Origin: Lactarius indigo
Taxonomy: Eukaryota; Basidiomycota; Agaricomycetes; Russulales; Russulaceae
Assembly: GCA_025766275.1 (NCBI GenBank)
Contig: JAFKAC010000030.1
Coordinates: 650,220-714,219, forward strand
Length of the DNA stretch: 64,000 bases
Direction of reading: 5' to 3'
Part shown: positions 1 to 11,950 of the stretch, piece after piece
Position numbering within the stretch: the stretch's first letter is position 1
Layout of the letters: the number at the start of each line of letters is the position of its first letter
The notes under the pieces: generated by a model
The model's database searches: none
What the model was told of the DNA's origin: nothing
The model's input: only the letters and a program-made list of their open reading frames with translations
Made by a program: the position numbers and the translations under genes

Positions 1-591
1 TCCCGACCATGCAATTCTAAATGCGACAGCCGCTTCTGGATCACCAACGCTATGAAAGAGATCGTAGACGGACCTCCTGTTTGTTCCAACCGGATTGAAG
101 GCGTCTCTACCAGGTTCGGGTTTCTGACATCTGTTGGCGCGGGCGCCGCATGGGGACCGCTGAAGGGGTTTCTAGGGGTGGTGGCGGCTCCTACTGGGGG
201 CGAACGAATGACCAAAAGGGCGTTAACCCGTTGAAAATAAGTGCGCGAGCGAGAGTGAGTACCTCCCCCGCCCCAATCTTGCGCAATAAGATTGTCGTCA
301 ATAGCTCGACGGCAAGATAGCTACGAAGAATCAACCCGCATTACCGCGCTAGCGACAAAGAGTTACCTTGGCGATTTTTAACACTTCTTTAGAGACAGAC
401 TTGTGCTTCTCTTGCGGTAGCGGTGCATGACTTAGTTGACGCAAATCATGCGATCGACTCGTGAAGTAGTAACGTAGAGCAACGCCCGCTGCAATGATCC
501 GAATAACGTCGACAAGGCTCCTCCGGACACGATGACTCGTCACTCCAGAAACACCATTGCTGATCTGAGGGGAGCAGTCCGTGGTAGACAT
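1..591 (-). pseudogene. Decayed copy A of the small divergent-partner family
   Basis: This is a minus-strand relict of the family seen intact at 4767-4071 and 18022-17086. The first exon is still recognisable (start ATG at 591, reading MSTTDCSPQI and then LVDVIR, like LVDVVR in the 13.3-kb copy). Traces of exon 3 (around 330-280) and of the C-terminal region (LELHGR, about 60-1) follow. I cannot find exon 2, and the frame is not open across the pieces, so the gene is probably dead. It runs off the left edge of the window. No kinase gene follows on its 5' side, unlike the other three copies. The family function is unknown. Confidence 0.55.
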
Positions 592-2600
592 CGAGGCGAT
601 ATAGTGATCTGGGCCCAGGCCTACAGAACTTTAAAATCAAAGAGGGGAGGGGAGGCAGGGTACCCAGTAACACTGAGGTTGTAAGTCTTAAATATGGCGA
701 ATCAAGTAATGCTAGTGTCGCTGTCCGTAGTCTCAAATGCTGGGGATGTTTTCCAAAAGATAAGGTAACCTTCACACTTCAGAAAACCTGGTACCAGTCC
801 CGCCAAAGCTGGGCGCTTCCGTTCCTGAGATTGAAGGAATAAGAGGATCGACACAAGAGGAACCTGAACGACTCAATGTACGTGGTGAAGACGAAGACGA
901 CTACTACAAGACATGAACGAGAACATTTGTTGCTGATACTGTACTCGTGCCCTATCGATGGGTTAGTCCCGTCTGTCACCCACCATAATCATGGCATCGG
1001 TCGCCTTTGCACGCAAAAAAACAAAGTAGTAAGTGAAAAGACAATTGGTACGGGCCTTATGTGAGACGGCTCTTTGTTGTTTTCCGACGAGCTTTGAGAC
1101 GGTCAACACCGACTTTGCATACGAAAATAAGAGAAAAGTGACATAACTCGTAGTATGGGTTCTGTAAATCTTCGACAGGGTGCGTACAAGGACAGCCATC
1201 AGCACAGAGAGTACGCATACATTAGTATACGTCGGTAGGGACAAACCCCGTCTGGTCACTGGCAAAAGGTCTGGCATATTGCCAATTGAAGTTATTGAAG
1301 GCTCGTTGCACACCCCTGGCTAGTCCAGAACGCCACATTGAGCCCAACAAGGTGAAAACCCCGACGGGCGACGTCTCTTCGCCCCACAGTCCTCGCTTCG
1401 ACGGCCCTTGCCGCCTGCCTGGTAACTTGTGCACAAGAACGGGGTATGAGCTCGAGCCGTGATCGAAACCCAACGATGAGGAACCCGGACCACAGCAGCA
1501 ACAACTTCCCCGTTCATCGAATATGCTTGCTACAGCCTGGTTCACTGGCGAGCGGTTTGTGAGGACGTAACAAGTCGACAGAAGTCGCAAGCGAGTAGCA
1601 TTTTAAGATAACCCATGTAGACTTGGTTTGACACGCCCACCTGCCTCTTGGAAAGAAACCGATGTGCGCTGCGCTGTGTGAGTGGGCGATGCGGGATTGG
1701 TTTTCCAGCTTCGGTCTGGAGCGGAGTTTGAATAAGTTTGAATTTCTAATCAGAATTCCTATTACAGTAAAGTCTCTCATCGGGGTTGCACGGAAATAGA
1801 ATTAAAAAAAACAGTGACCAACAGGTTGGTTCGACACTCAAGCAGGCTGGTGGTTTTTTACAGTACGATTTATTTTTTCAGCAGCCAGTGATACACACTC
1901 GTGTTCTTATCTAGACACAAAGACATGCACACGGTATACGTCGCCACAAGGAGCGACGGCTGCCTCGCACCGCCCTCTCATCAGGTCGCTGGCAGGCATC
2001 ACCCTTGAATGCCTGCTTATACAACGCCACGGTGTATTTGATTGGGGAAGAGAGACGGAGAGTAGCGCGACAACGGAAGTTGACTGGTACTCACCGCAGA
2101 GGAAACCAGAGTGCGTAAGATGTCCAGTAGCTGATACACGTATCAGCGAAGGAGAGTGTACACAGATCGTCTTTCGACGACCTATGGAACTGACGAAAAA
2201 CGGGGCATGTTATAAGCCCTCGTGGTCGGAGGTCCTGTGGCGACTATCGGCCCTGCAGGTGTTAGTTTTGGTAGTTTTCAAGTCGATCGGTGTCGGCGGG
2301 AGGACGGGTAGGTTGACCGCACCGCTCTGCAGGAGTGTTTTGCAACTAACAAAAATATAATCAGGCCTTCAGGTAGCCACCGCGCCACCTTTATCTGTCA
2401 CTGACGTACCGTTGTGTCGCCCATTTTGCAAAGGAAACTATTATATCAGGTGCAACGCCCTAATGGTCTTCGAGGACGAGTATCGATGAATCAATGAGCT
2501 CTGGTGCCAGCAATCTTGACACGTAGTGATCCGTCAAGCCGAAAAGGTGTTAGCCACCACGAGAGGGTAAGTGTGGGTAGTTCTGAGGAGTCGTGATCTG
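592..2600. other. No recognisable gene
   Basis: The first 400 bp resemble the DNA upstream of the partner gene at 13340-13720, as expected for the 5' flank of copy A. The kinase expected at about 1.0-2.4 kb is absent. Open frames here are short, overlap on both strands and show no family features. A dispersed repeat copy lies at 1300-1560. Confidence 0.5.
1300..1560 (+). repeat. Dispersed repeat, copy 1
   Basis: Direct repeat, diverged but alignable by eye, with 7380-7680 and less well with 20590-20720. Shared words include cacagtcctc, cccttgc and atgaggaaccc. In the 7.5-kb copy a gggttcgagtc word resembles a tRNA B-box, so a short interspersed element is possible, but no A-box or poly(A) tail was found. 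Confidence 0.4.
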
Positions 2601-2984
2601 GCAGGCGCTAGAGGCTAATGAACGATACGGGAAAAAAAAAATACAGATGGTGGCCGCAGTGTTCACGTCGTCGTATTTGGGGGGTCGACAGCGCAGTGGG
2701 GGAAGTCCATCGGAGTCCGAAATCCCATCACTGGAAACGAGTTGGACAAGGCGCTCAGCTCTGCGCTATCAATTGTTTGGCTACCATAGTACAGTACGTC
2801 TTATCGTGCCATACCTCTCGTCCTAAATGTTTCATCACTTGGTGCGAGGTCGTTACATCTCCTCGCACGTCGAATGGCATGGTATATTGTCTCTCCTGCC
2901 TCGCAGCGCCAGATATCCCACCGAAATCTTGAATCAATAGCATTAGCATCGGGTCATTTTTGGTTGGCGTAATTCCCCATCAGT

Positions 2985-3470
2985 CGCGCTTGTGATGGGC
3001 CCAAAGCGGACAAAAGTAAACAAAAAGATCCAAAGGTTTTACTGTATCGGTTACAATTGCCCACTCTGTTCAATATGCAGTTGCCAAGACAGTGGGATTG
3101 TGTGGCTGATACCCGCCTATGTGCCCTCCTTGCTGAGCCTTTCGGTGGAACCAATTGTGCGAGCGGAAAGAGATCGCTTACTGTATTTGACATCGTGAAG
3201 GGCTTGATACGGGAGAAAAAAAAAGGGGGGAAGGGGGGGCGTGGCGAACTACTAGGGTACACTACAGTAAGACCGCCCTGGGCATGAGTGTCTCAGCCCC
3301 CCTCCCTATCTCTCTTTGATCTCCCTCCCCCCCAAACTTTACTCCCCTGGTGCTACGAACAAAGTTCGGGCTGACGCATGCCCAAACATACCAGTGACGT
3401 GACTACAATGTTTCCAAGCTTTATCAGCTCGAACCTCAACGGCATCCTAGTGGTTAGACTCGACGGCCAC
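2985..3470 (+). repeat. Segmental duplicate of 11455-11950
   Basis: Non-coding DNA downstream (3') of the partner gene at 4767-4071 matches DNA at the same place beside the 13.3-kb partner gene. Shared words include agtaaacaaaaa, gttgccaag, gtgcgagcg and accagtgac. It shows that the whole module with its flanks was copied, not only the genes. Confidence 0.55.
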
Positions 3471-4070
3471 GCGCTGGAAGTTCAACACATTCCGTTACTC
3501 ATTCGTCTCTTCCTCTTCCCACCGTACTCTTATAGCATTTCCCAAATAGCAGGACCCGATGCATATTGGCCCCATGGAACTCGGTGTTCGGCGTTGGTTG
3601 GTAAAGAGAGGGTAGTGAGTAGGGGATCAAATACAGCGGGGACGCATGTACTGGTCCGTGGTTCTTTTTCTCTTTTCCTGTGATTATAAGACTATCACCC
3701 CACACGACGGTGGAAAGGATATATCTATTACACCCTAGCAAGGTATAATGTGCTAGCACAAACAAAACGTCGCTCTGGGCAAGACCCACTGCCCGCTCTA
3801 TTTATCGACCTGCATCGTCACCGGCCTCTGAGCGAGGTCCATAAATTTCAGTGCCAGAGTGGATTGAATTCGATTCGCCTGTCAACAAATCAGTGCCAAA
3901 TCGTGTTTTCAAAGGAGAACGACTCGCCTTCTCTTCGTGTCTCGTCGCCCACGATGGTTTCGGGTGAAACTGTGGTAACGACTTGCCGTGTAGATGCATC
4001 CCGACCGTGCAGGTCCATGACGACAGTCATTTCTGGTGACACGATCGGCGTCACCACCGACGCTATGAAA

Positions 4071-4767
4071 TCAAAAGAGTCTAAACCGACCTCCTGTAGT
4101 TGCTGACCGGTACGTCTCCATTCTAACGCTGTCCAAATTGTGAACATTCACATCAGTTAGCGTAGATATTCCATGGGAGTCGATAAAAGGGTTGCTCGTA
4201 AGGTGCCCTGCTGCAGATGGCTGAGTGACTCATTAACTCTTCGAATGTGACCCAGTGTTTACCTCCCTCGTCCGCGGCTTCTGGGATCTGGCCCATGAGG
4301 TCATCGTCAATAAGTCTGTTAGAGGCACTCTACAGTGAATTAAGTTGCGTTCTTTGTTCATTACCATGAAGACTTGCCTCGATGACTTTGAATGTGTATT
4401 CTGCGATTTTCTCGTATCGCATAGCTAGGATAAATCTGTTAAGTTTAGAGATGTTGCCACATCCTAATTTTGCCTTTGCCTCTCTTGCCCTGTTCCACGG
4501 CACATAAGCGATGTCTTAATACTGTACACATACCCGTCAGACTTACTCATGAAATTTCTGTCGGATAAAGTGTTGTTCTTCGAGTGGTAGTTGCCGAAGG
4601 TGCTGCTTAAGCAAGTTCCGCGATCGTTTCATATCAATGTCTCCGCGTTTTATTCTGCCACCTGTAAAGCTGTTCTTGATACAGGCGACAAGGCCTCTCC
4701 CAAGATCAACGCTCGACACTTCGAAGTAACCATTGATGACTTGAGGAGATACGTCATGAGAAGCCAT
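4071..4767 (-). CDS. Small divergent-partner protein, copy B (unknown function)
   Basis: I do not recognise this family. Four exons join in frame: 4767-4547, 4489-4378, 4329-4263 and 4210-4071 (179 aa; stop TGA at 4073-4071). Exons 2 and 3 have exactly the same lengths (112 and 67 nt) as in the 13.3-kb copy, which supports the model. Intron 2 (4377-4330) begins with GCAAGT, so it is a GC-AG intron. The N-terminal part is rich in charged residues (for example LVACIKNSF and LLKQHLRQLP) and looks helical; no signal peptide or membrane segment is visible. Past the stop, sequence matching the C-terminal region of other copies (PEMTVV, DLHGRD) continues in another frame, so this copy is shortened. 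It is transcribed divergently from the kinase gene starting at 5229, 461 bp away, so a shared promoter is likely. Confidence 0.6.
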
Positions 4768-5228
4768 ATTAGACGATTAGACGGTGATAGGGATGAAGTT
4801 TGTGCCGCTGGCACAAGAAGATCAAAGTATTTTCTTGGGGTATAGAGGACATTGTAGAGCAACAGTTCTTAAATATGTCGATAAAGGAGAACACAAGCAC
4901 TTCTGTCGGTCACCGTCTTGTTCCCCCAGAGGAAAGCAGGAAACGGTGACAAACACGTGGGGTATCGCCATGGGACCTCACTCGAAGTCCAATTGTGATA
5001 CGTAAGTAGCAAGAACAAGAACGGCACAGACGAGTGGTAACAATAAGGATGTCCGAGTGTGCACGGGAAGGTAAGTTACCGTGCAGGGTATAGCCGTCCA
5101 ACGTAACATCCTCGGAAATCACCGAAGAGATTACGTTATCAGCGAACAACACAACACCATTTGGTCTGGTCACCCCACCCCCCTCGAATAAGTTCGCAAC
5201 TCACGCTTTGTTGGTTACTAAGTGCTAG
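4768..5228. promoter_or_regulatory. Divergent intergenic region between partner B and kinase 1
   Basis: These 461 bp separate two start codons pointing away from each other. The arrangement recurs at 13340-13993 and 18023-18484, so a shared bidirectional promoter is inferred. No clear TATA box was identified. Confidence 0.45.
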
Positions 5229-6526
5229 ATGTCGCAGCAGTCTCTAGATTCGTTGGACAGACCTCTCCAAACAGAACCCGGGGAAATTGGTGCTCATGAA
5301 ACTTGGTGGGTTGAGCGGCAAGAGGCGTTGGAGCGCGCTGGATATATGCTTCGACCTCGTTACCGCCCTCAGTGGAAACCTTCGTGGGCCGGCACCAACA
5401 AATTTCATTTCCTCTTTGAAGATGGTCTGAGCCAAACAGTTAGTTTTGAGACCCTTCTCTCCACTGCCTGCGTTTATGATTTTTTAGCGACGGTTGTGCA
5501 TGGATGCAACACGAATTTCTGATGGAAGACCCGTGATGTTGAAGAGACTCGTCAATCAAGAGGGTCCTTATGAGCTTCAGATCAATAAGCTTTTCTCCAC
5601 AGAGCCCTTTTCGTCGGACCCTCGAAACCGTTGCGTACAATTGCTAGATGTCATCGTCGATCTGCCAGATGATCCTCCCATCATGGTGCATCCTCTGCTG
5701 CGTCCATTCTATGACCCTCCACTTCAAACGTACGGTGAATTTGTCTCTTTCTATGAGCAAGTCTGTGAGGTATGTCCCCTTTTGTGATGTGGATCAAATG
5801 ACTCAACCGAGAAGGGGGTACAATTCATGCATTTGAACAACGTCGCTCACCGGTATATTCATCGTCTCACTTCCTAGTTACTCTTTCTAACGTGACCTGC
5901 ACAGAGACTGCACATATGAAAACATCATGCTTGATCCATCAAATATGTATCCCGAATCTTTCCACCCTGTTGAAATGGGGCGAAGCAAGGACTTTCGCCA
6001 TAAGGCGAAATGGTATTCGCGGACCTGGCGCCCTACGAGATACCTTCTCATCGACTTCGGTCTTTCCCGCCGTTATGATCCCGCCAACGGGCCACCGCTC
6101 GACGAGCCGCTCCGTGGCGGTGACAAATCTGTGCCCGAGCACCAGGACGGCAAGACGTATGATCCATTCCCCGCCGACGTATACTACCTTGGAAACCTGG
6201 TCAGAAAGCATTACATCAAGGTCTGCCATTTCGTTCTTTCTTGAGGTACCCTCAGTCACGAGAGTTAGGAATGTCATGGTTTCGAGTTCATGGATGCACT
6301 TGTTGCTGACATGGTCCAAGAAGATCCGACGAAGCGACCTAAGATGGACGAGGTTGTTGCCCGCTTTTCCGAAATCAAGTCAAAGCTCGGCACCTGGAAG
6401 CTGCGTTCTCGCATATCCCGTAGGAATGAGCTGTGGCCGATTACGGTTTGGCGGACCATGGGCCATTGGTCCCGGACTGTGGCCTACGTCGTCACCCGCA
6501 AGGCGGCCATCCCGGAACCTAAATGA
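5229..6526 (+). CDS. Protein-kinase-like protein, copy 1
   Basis: Five exons: 5229-5438, 5488-5769, 5815-5852, 5905-6220 and 6269-6526 (367 aa). An acceptor 3 nt earlier at 5812 would also stay in frame; 5815 matches the two paralogues. Catalytic landmarks of a Ser/Thr-type kinase are all present: Lys89 in VMLKRL, HRD with Asp178 and Asn183 (HRDCTYEN), DFG at 227-229, then PE-H and DVYYLGN, and a C-lobe ending in a basic, Trp-rich tail. The spacing between Asn183 and DFG is 43 residues, roughly 30 more than in typical kinases, and all three copies share this insert. The N-terminal 70 residues hold a WWVERQ motif and RYRP repeats. The HR/D codon is split by an intron. Substrate unknown; presumably cytoplasmic, as no signal or membrane segment is visible. 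Confidence 0.85.
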
Positions 6527-6655
6527 GTAGCCATAACGTCTCATCCTTGCCGTGTGTGTTTTTACTTATTGTCGCACCCACACTCCTTGTTACATCCGTA
6601 TCCTTATACCCGCTGTCGTACCCGCTATCTAGTTCCATCTACTCTTCTTAGCCTG

Positions 6656-6985
6656 TCTCCCAGTGGGCTGCGTCGTCGCGAACAAAGCGGCTATTCCTGG
6701 GTTCGAGTGAATGGTCTTTCATATTCACTACTTGTTCAAACTACACACGATCTATTTGTTCTACGTTCTTCGTAGTACACCGCACTCCTTATTGTGCGCG
6801 TTCCCTCTACTTGCTGTCATTCCTGCTATCTAGTTTGATTTGTACATCTCGACCAGTCACTCGTTACTAGGTATTGTTTTTCTGTCATAGTATCGCATAA
6901 GGGTGGGATAATACGTACAGATTTCTAAAAACCCGATTGACCTGCAATAATAGCGGTGATGAACCAGTGAAAATTTTGGGACGGA
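6656..6985 (+). pseudogene. Relict of a second kinase 3' end with its downstream flank
   Basis: Just downstream of the stop of kinase 1, bases 6656-6715 match the last coding bases of the kinase genes (gggctgcgtcgtcg and aaagcggctattcc, against gggctacgtcgtcg and aaagcggccattcc in copy 2). The sequence that follows to about 6985 matches the downstream flank of copy 2 (15310-15570; shared cctgctatctagt and ctgcaa-aatag). This looks like the scar of an unequal exchange that left a second kinase terminus behind the intact one. Confidence 0.55.
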
Positions 6986-7379
6986 TTTCGAAGACACCGC
7001 AATAGTAAAAAAGCAAATTTTACGTGATTGATGCATCAGGAAGAACAGAGCCCCACAGTGACGCGTTCACGATTGTTTGCACCCATGATCGGAGAGCGTC
7101 CGAGCAGGTACCCTGAAATTGATGATCGGTTCCGTTTGGACGACACGGGTAACGTACTTGAGAACAACTGTACAGCCAATACCTTGTACATCTGGAGAGG
7201 AGTGAACTTGACAGCGTTATATAGTATGCACGTCAGCCATACTAATCATAACATTTATAATCTTTGACAGGGAAACCAATGACAGCTATCAGTGCGGGAG
7301 CAATGAGTGCAGTGTCGAATCAATAGAGACGAACCTGTCATGTTCATTGGTGCACGAGTGCCATCTGGCATGCTCCACC

Positions 7380-7680
7380 AGAAGGCTCGCGGTACACCCC
7401 TGGTCCGCCGTATGCCTCGTTGCACCTAACAAAGTGAAACCCTGACAGGTAAATGCTCCTTCGCTCCACAGTCCTCCATTCGACAAATCGAGAAATTAGG
7501 AAATCCTAGAGAACAAGAGAGCAACTCCGGCCCTTGCTGCCGACCCGGTAATTTGGGCACCAGGACGCGGCGCGGGTTCGAGTCGTGATCGGAACCAGAC
7601 TATGAGGAACCCGGGAACGCAGTGGCGATAATCTTCCATTCACGGAACATACTGGGTCACTGGCTTTGGCATGGTTACAT
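7380..7680 (+). repeat. Dispersed repeat, copy 2
   Basis: Matches 1300-1560 in the same orientation (shared tcgttgcac, cacagtcct, gccctt and gaggaacccgg words) and partly 20590-20720 (shared aaagtgaa, gctccttc and cagtcctccattcg). Confidence 0.45.
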
Positions 7681-8997
7681 TCAGAGAGGTGTAGGACCGA
7701 AGTAAAGTGAATAAATATAGGATGTTAGTATAACGTGTGCGCGGCAGTGTCTGTACGAAGAGACAACGCTCTGCTTCTGCGCACAATGGAATGGCAAAGC
7801 TGAGGTGTTACTCTACGAAAGCAAGACGTTATATAGCTCGTGAATATATAAATATACAGTACGAAATTTATGCTCTGCTTCCCTTGGGAAACGAGATAAT
7901 GAATCCGCGGGCGAGGGTACGACCGGGAGGGGAAACGGGACAGCGTACCGGGCGTCCGAGTAAGTACGAAACTACAAGTCGAGACTGAGTGCGAAGGAAT
8001 CGCGCGGGCTTGCACAACGCCCGCATGGAACGTGAAGGTACGGACAAGTTAGAAATAACATCTCACAAAAAACATATTCAATATACATCCGTGGGGAACC
8101 TGAAGGAAGTAGCAGGAAGGTCGCACGTATCTTGATATGTCACCACCTGCTTCTCTGAAGCAGCTAGTATTCACTGTCTGCGTGGGCGAATGGGGCAAGT
8201 ATTTGGGTCCGATATCCAGGAACCGCCTGGTGTAGGACAGGCCGGACCGTCGGAGTATCATGTGAGACCTCCCTTTTACAGTAACCGCCCATCTCCGGGA
8301 CCGTGACGACCCATGGCAAGTCCAGGGCATCCCCCACGATATTTGCGATTACTTTTACGTCATCATCAAGTTAATGGGCTCTCATTGAGATACCCTACAT
8401 GATACCTATCATGATGTGTCTTCTCCGGAACATCAGCACATGGAAAATCCATCCAATTCGTCCAAGAACTCGTCTCCAACTGACTCACACGATGATTTTG
8501 AGGAACAGTCCCGAAGCTGCGTCTTCTCATTGAGCTCAATCAATGAAGAATAGAAGTTCGGTAGCCAACCGTAAGTTAGATTCGCTCACTAGGTACCTAT
8601 CCCCAAACCAAAATGAATGTTTTCCTTTCCCTCTATTCTCGTGCCGCCACACATCTCGTGCTCCTTGTTAAACCTTCCCCCGGTATACCTGCTGTCTGAT
8701 CTTCTATCTAGACCATATCTTCCAGGAGCCCTCGTTTTCTCTACAGCCGACTGGACAATCTCGGGAAGGACCTTCACATGATCGCGTGCTCCGTTCATGT
8801 GAATTCCTATTGTTACGTCTAGAAACTTACCGTTCAGCGAAGGAACCCCGCTGGGAGGCGTATCCATTCATCGCAACAATATCTCCCAGAGACCATTTCG
8901 TAACGTCAGTCTCTGTAGGTAGACTTTCCCAGCTCCTGGGTGATACGATCAGACAAAACAAGGGCTGTACGAGATCATTTGACTGAGTGACAGTATC

Positions 8998-9022
8998 ACC
9001 GCCCTCAAACCTTGAGGGCGGT
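8998..9022. repeat. Perfect 11-bp inverted repeat
   Basis: An 11-bp arm (accgccctcaa) is followed by acc and the exact reverse complement (ttgagggcggt). The stem is GC-rich. There is no gene next to it, so its role is unknown; it could be the remnant of a small element. Confidence 0.6.
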
Positions 9023-10744
9023 AGGGGTGTTGTATTGCCTCGTTGTGGAGCTCGGCGGACCCGTTTGTTCCTGTGCGGCGCGGATTGGCACCATTCTGGG
9101 CGTCGTGCTCGTGTTAGAAGGGACAATACTGTGCGCCCGCTGTCGGGACTCAAGTAAACGTGGGACAGGTCGAAGACAAAGAAACGGTACGAATAAAGTC
9201 CTTGAATTACTTGTTCCCAAGTCGACTACTGACAAGGCACACAGTTAAACTCGCGAACTTGAAGGCCTCTAACCTGACACGTTGCTTCTCAGATTACCGT
9301 ATTTTGTATGTAAGCATGCGAGAGAAGGGTTTTGCATGCCGAAACAGCGCAAGGAACTTTCTTGACAAGCACTTTGGGTCCTGATCCCGTCTGAAGCTCT
9401 TTGTCAAGACGGCGTACCTGGGTCCAACCTCGTGCAATATTGGAAATCCATGACAAGACCGCTACCATTCTTAGGAAAAGCGCTACCATATCTCCCTGGA
9501 AAGAATATATGCCGCGTTATTGGGCCTTCCCGTACCCCTCCGACGCCGGCGCGGTCTGCGCAACCATAGATTGGACGATCGGAGGTATCCGTGTCACAAG
9601 TCCCATGTTGTGTCTCGGCTATCCTCCAAGTTGGGCTTCTTCAGGGTCGTGGTTTCTGAGGGCACATTTGATCGCCGTGAGACACAAGAATACGCCAGCT
9701 AGGCGACAAGAGTAGCAAATCGTCGCAGCATCGATCCTACCCCATCTTTTACTATTTCCAAGTCTAGCTAGTTCGTCCCATATGTGGTACGTATTGTGTC
9801 GTAAAATTCCAAAACACTCTCACGAGCACAACGCATGTCGCTACGTGTATAGCGAGCTGATGGTGTGCTTGTTCTGCCCTAGCCCCAGTGAGATACCCTG
9901 AGTCGGTCATTCATGCGTCATTAAGTCTGCGAGGATGGGCATGGTACACTATTCACTGCACCGAGTAGAGGGCCCAACGTGCGACCTATAAAACACCCCC
10001 ATCACCGGAAGCACAAGTCCAAATGGTGAAATGACTGCCAGTGGTATCGTTGGACACGTGGTCGTGTATCATGGATGTGCCTAAGTTGGTTAGAAATTTG
10101 ATGGGCGCACTGTGTCTTGATGACTGGGGCCGGCCTGGGGGCTCTGTGACGCCTAAACACGTAAATATTCGGTACAACGCACGAGAATGGAATATATTAC
10201 ATGTCTGCCACGCCACATCAAGATGGAGTACTGCTACGATGATCCAACTGTCGCCGTGAAGAAGGGCCACTGCCAACACCGAATAATGTATCCAAGAGAT
10301 CTATATGTCAACGAAAGACAATAAGCACATAGCCTTCGCAAGTGTTACCCGGTTAGTGTAACACGAAGTCTGATTGGTGTCGCGTTGGGCAGGACAATTA
10401 GTAGCTGACCATGTCAGGATGACGGGGCTGGTACCGCGATGATGCTCTGCAGGGGAACACTGACCTATTATTAGGTAGTACTGTCGACAATAGGACCTTT
10501 CAGTTTGGTATTTGGGGATCGGTTTCCAAGAGACGACTCAGGGCCGCATCAGAGTCACGGGTCACGGCACAATGCGCAAAGTGATGGATGTAGGGCACGC
10601 ATGCTGAAGTTCCGCCATATGTGCTTCAGGAATACTCAGTATGTTTGTAATTCGAGGAATCAGAGTCAGGGGGCTATAGCGGTCTTGGTCATGAGAACCG
10701 CGCGATTCGAATCTGGAATGGTCGTGCGCATACTGTACTCGAAG

Positions 10745-10990
10745 GTCGTCGGATGCCGGGACAAAAAAGAAGCCCCAATCATTGGCGGCCCCGACAGTAC
10801 AGTACATCATCGCCTAGTTCAACATCTACGGTAGTAGTCGGGGTGTCGGAGCCAAAGCTGGCATTCGCTGCTAGGATACAGCAGAGGCGGGGCACAAAAT
10901 GCATCGGAGTCCGAAGCGCGCGGCGCAGCGTCGACTCCGGTTGACTCCGGTTGAGTACAAAAGAATTGAACCGAGGCACGAACGAACAAA
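10745..10990 (+). repeat. Segmental duplicate of 15780-16025
   Basis: Strong match including gtcggggtgtcggagcc, aaagctgg and atcggagtccgaagc. It is the same stretch that lies downstream of kinase 2, so it marks the right end of the first kinase unit or the left end of the second. Confidence 0.6.
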
Positions 10991-11454
10991 GCATCCCTTG
11001 GCGCTGGCTATTCTTTTGAGTGAGGTTCAGTGAGTAGGTTGAATTGACTTGCCTGACGCGTGCATCAGTTCATACATTATCCCATTGGTCATCTGGAGCG
11101 TTGCACTGTCAGTTGACCATAAAATTGGCTAGTGCTAAGGCTAGCGCATTGACGTCAAGCACGGCGTACCATTTCTGAGCAAGATCATATTGTTTGGCAC
11201 ATCGCTGTAAACTGTCGCCCGTGTCGATTTGTGTTTGTTTAATTGGGTTTTCACGCAAGCTACGCCGTGTCGTGTCATACCTCTCGTTCGAATATTCCCG
11301 CTACTCGGTGAAAGGTTCTTACACCGCCTCACACATAGAAATTGAATGGCACGGTATTGTCTTGGTTGCGTCCTGGCGCCAGAAGGCCACTGGTGTATTC
11401 AACCGAATTTTCGATCACACTATGAATGACATCCGGTCGTTACTGATTCTCCCT

Positions 11455-11950
11455 GCTTCCCAAAGCAGACAAGAGTAAACAAAAAACGACCGAGGTTGTA
11501 TCGGCTACAACAGCGTCTCGCGCACACATCTGCACATTTCCGTACCACTCGAAATCGAAGTTGCCAAGCCGGTGGGGATGTGGGTTCGATGCCTGCATAT
11601 GTGCTCCAAGTCACCTCCCTTTCATCGAGGCTGCGGGAGTTCGGGTGGCTCAACTGTGCGAGTGTAAAGAAGGGAATCGATGGAGGGAGCGATACGAAGG
11701 AAAGAAAAAAAAGGTGGGGCGCGTTTGTACAGAAATGAATGAATTACCATGTGGCGAACTACGGGGTCAGACCACCCTGTTTGGGCGTGGGGTTCTTACC
11801 CCCCCGTATCCGCCCTCCCCAGAGTCCCCACTAAAATTTGCGTCTCCGGCCCCTGCGCTGCGAGCAGGTTCGAGCAGACGCATACCTCAATTCAGCCCAA
11901 ATGTACCAGTGACACGACCGTTTCCCAAGTTTATCGGCTCGGTCCTCAAC
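11455..11950 (+). repeat. Segmental duplicate of 2985-3470
   Basis: Non-coding counterpart of the 3.0-3.5 kb stretch, in the same position relative to the partner gene (3' of it). A pyrimidine-rich tract (around 11790-11830) is kept in both copies. Confidence 0.5.

Larger units (their letters stand above)
6986..11140. other. Long stretch without a recognisable gene
   Basis: Open frames are short, overlap on both strands, and lack protein-like features. The left border coincides with the point where similarity to the flank of kinase 2 stops (about 7015). Similarity to that flank resumes at about 10600-10990, so roughly 3.5 kb may be an insertion or may have been lost from the other unit. It holds a dispersed repeat copy (7380-7680) and a perfect hairpin (8998-9022). 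Confidence 0.45.

Noticed and set aside
7560..7600. tRNA gene suggested by a gggttcgagtc word
   Set aside because: No cloverleaf, acceptor stem or A-box could be drawn around it.
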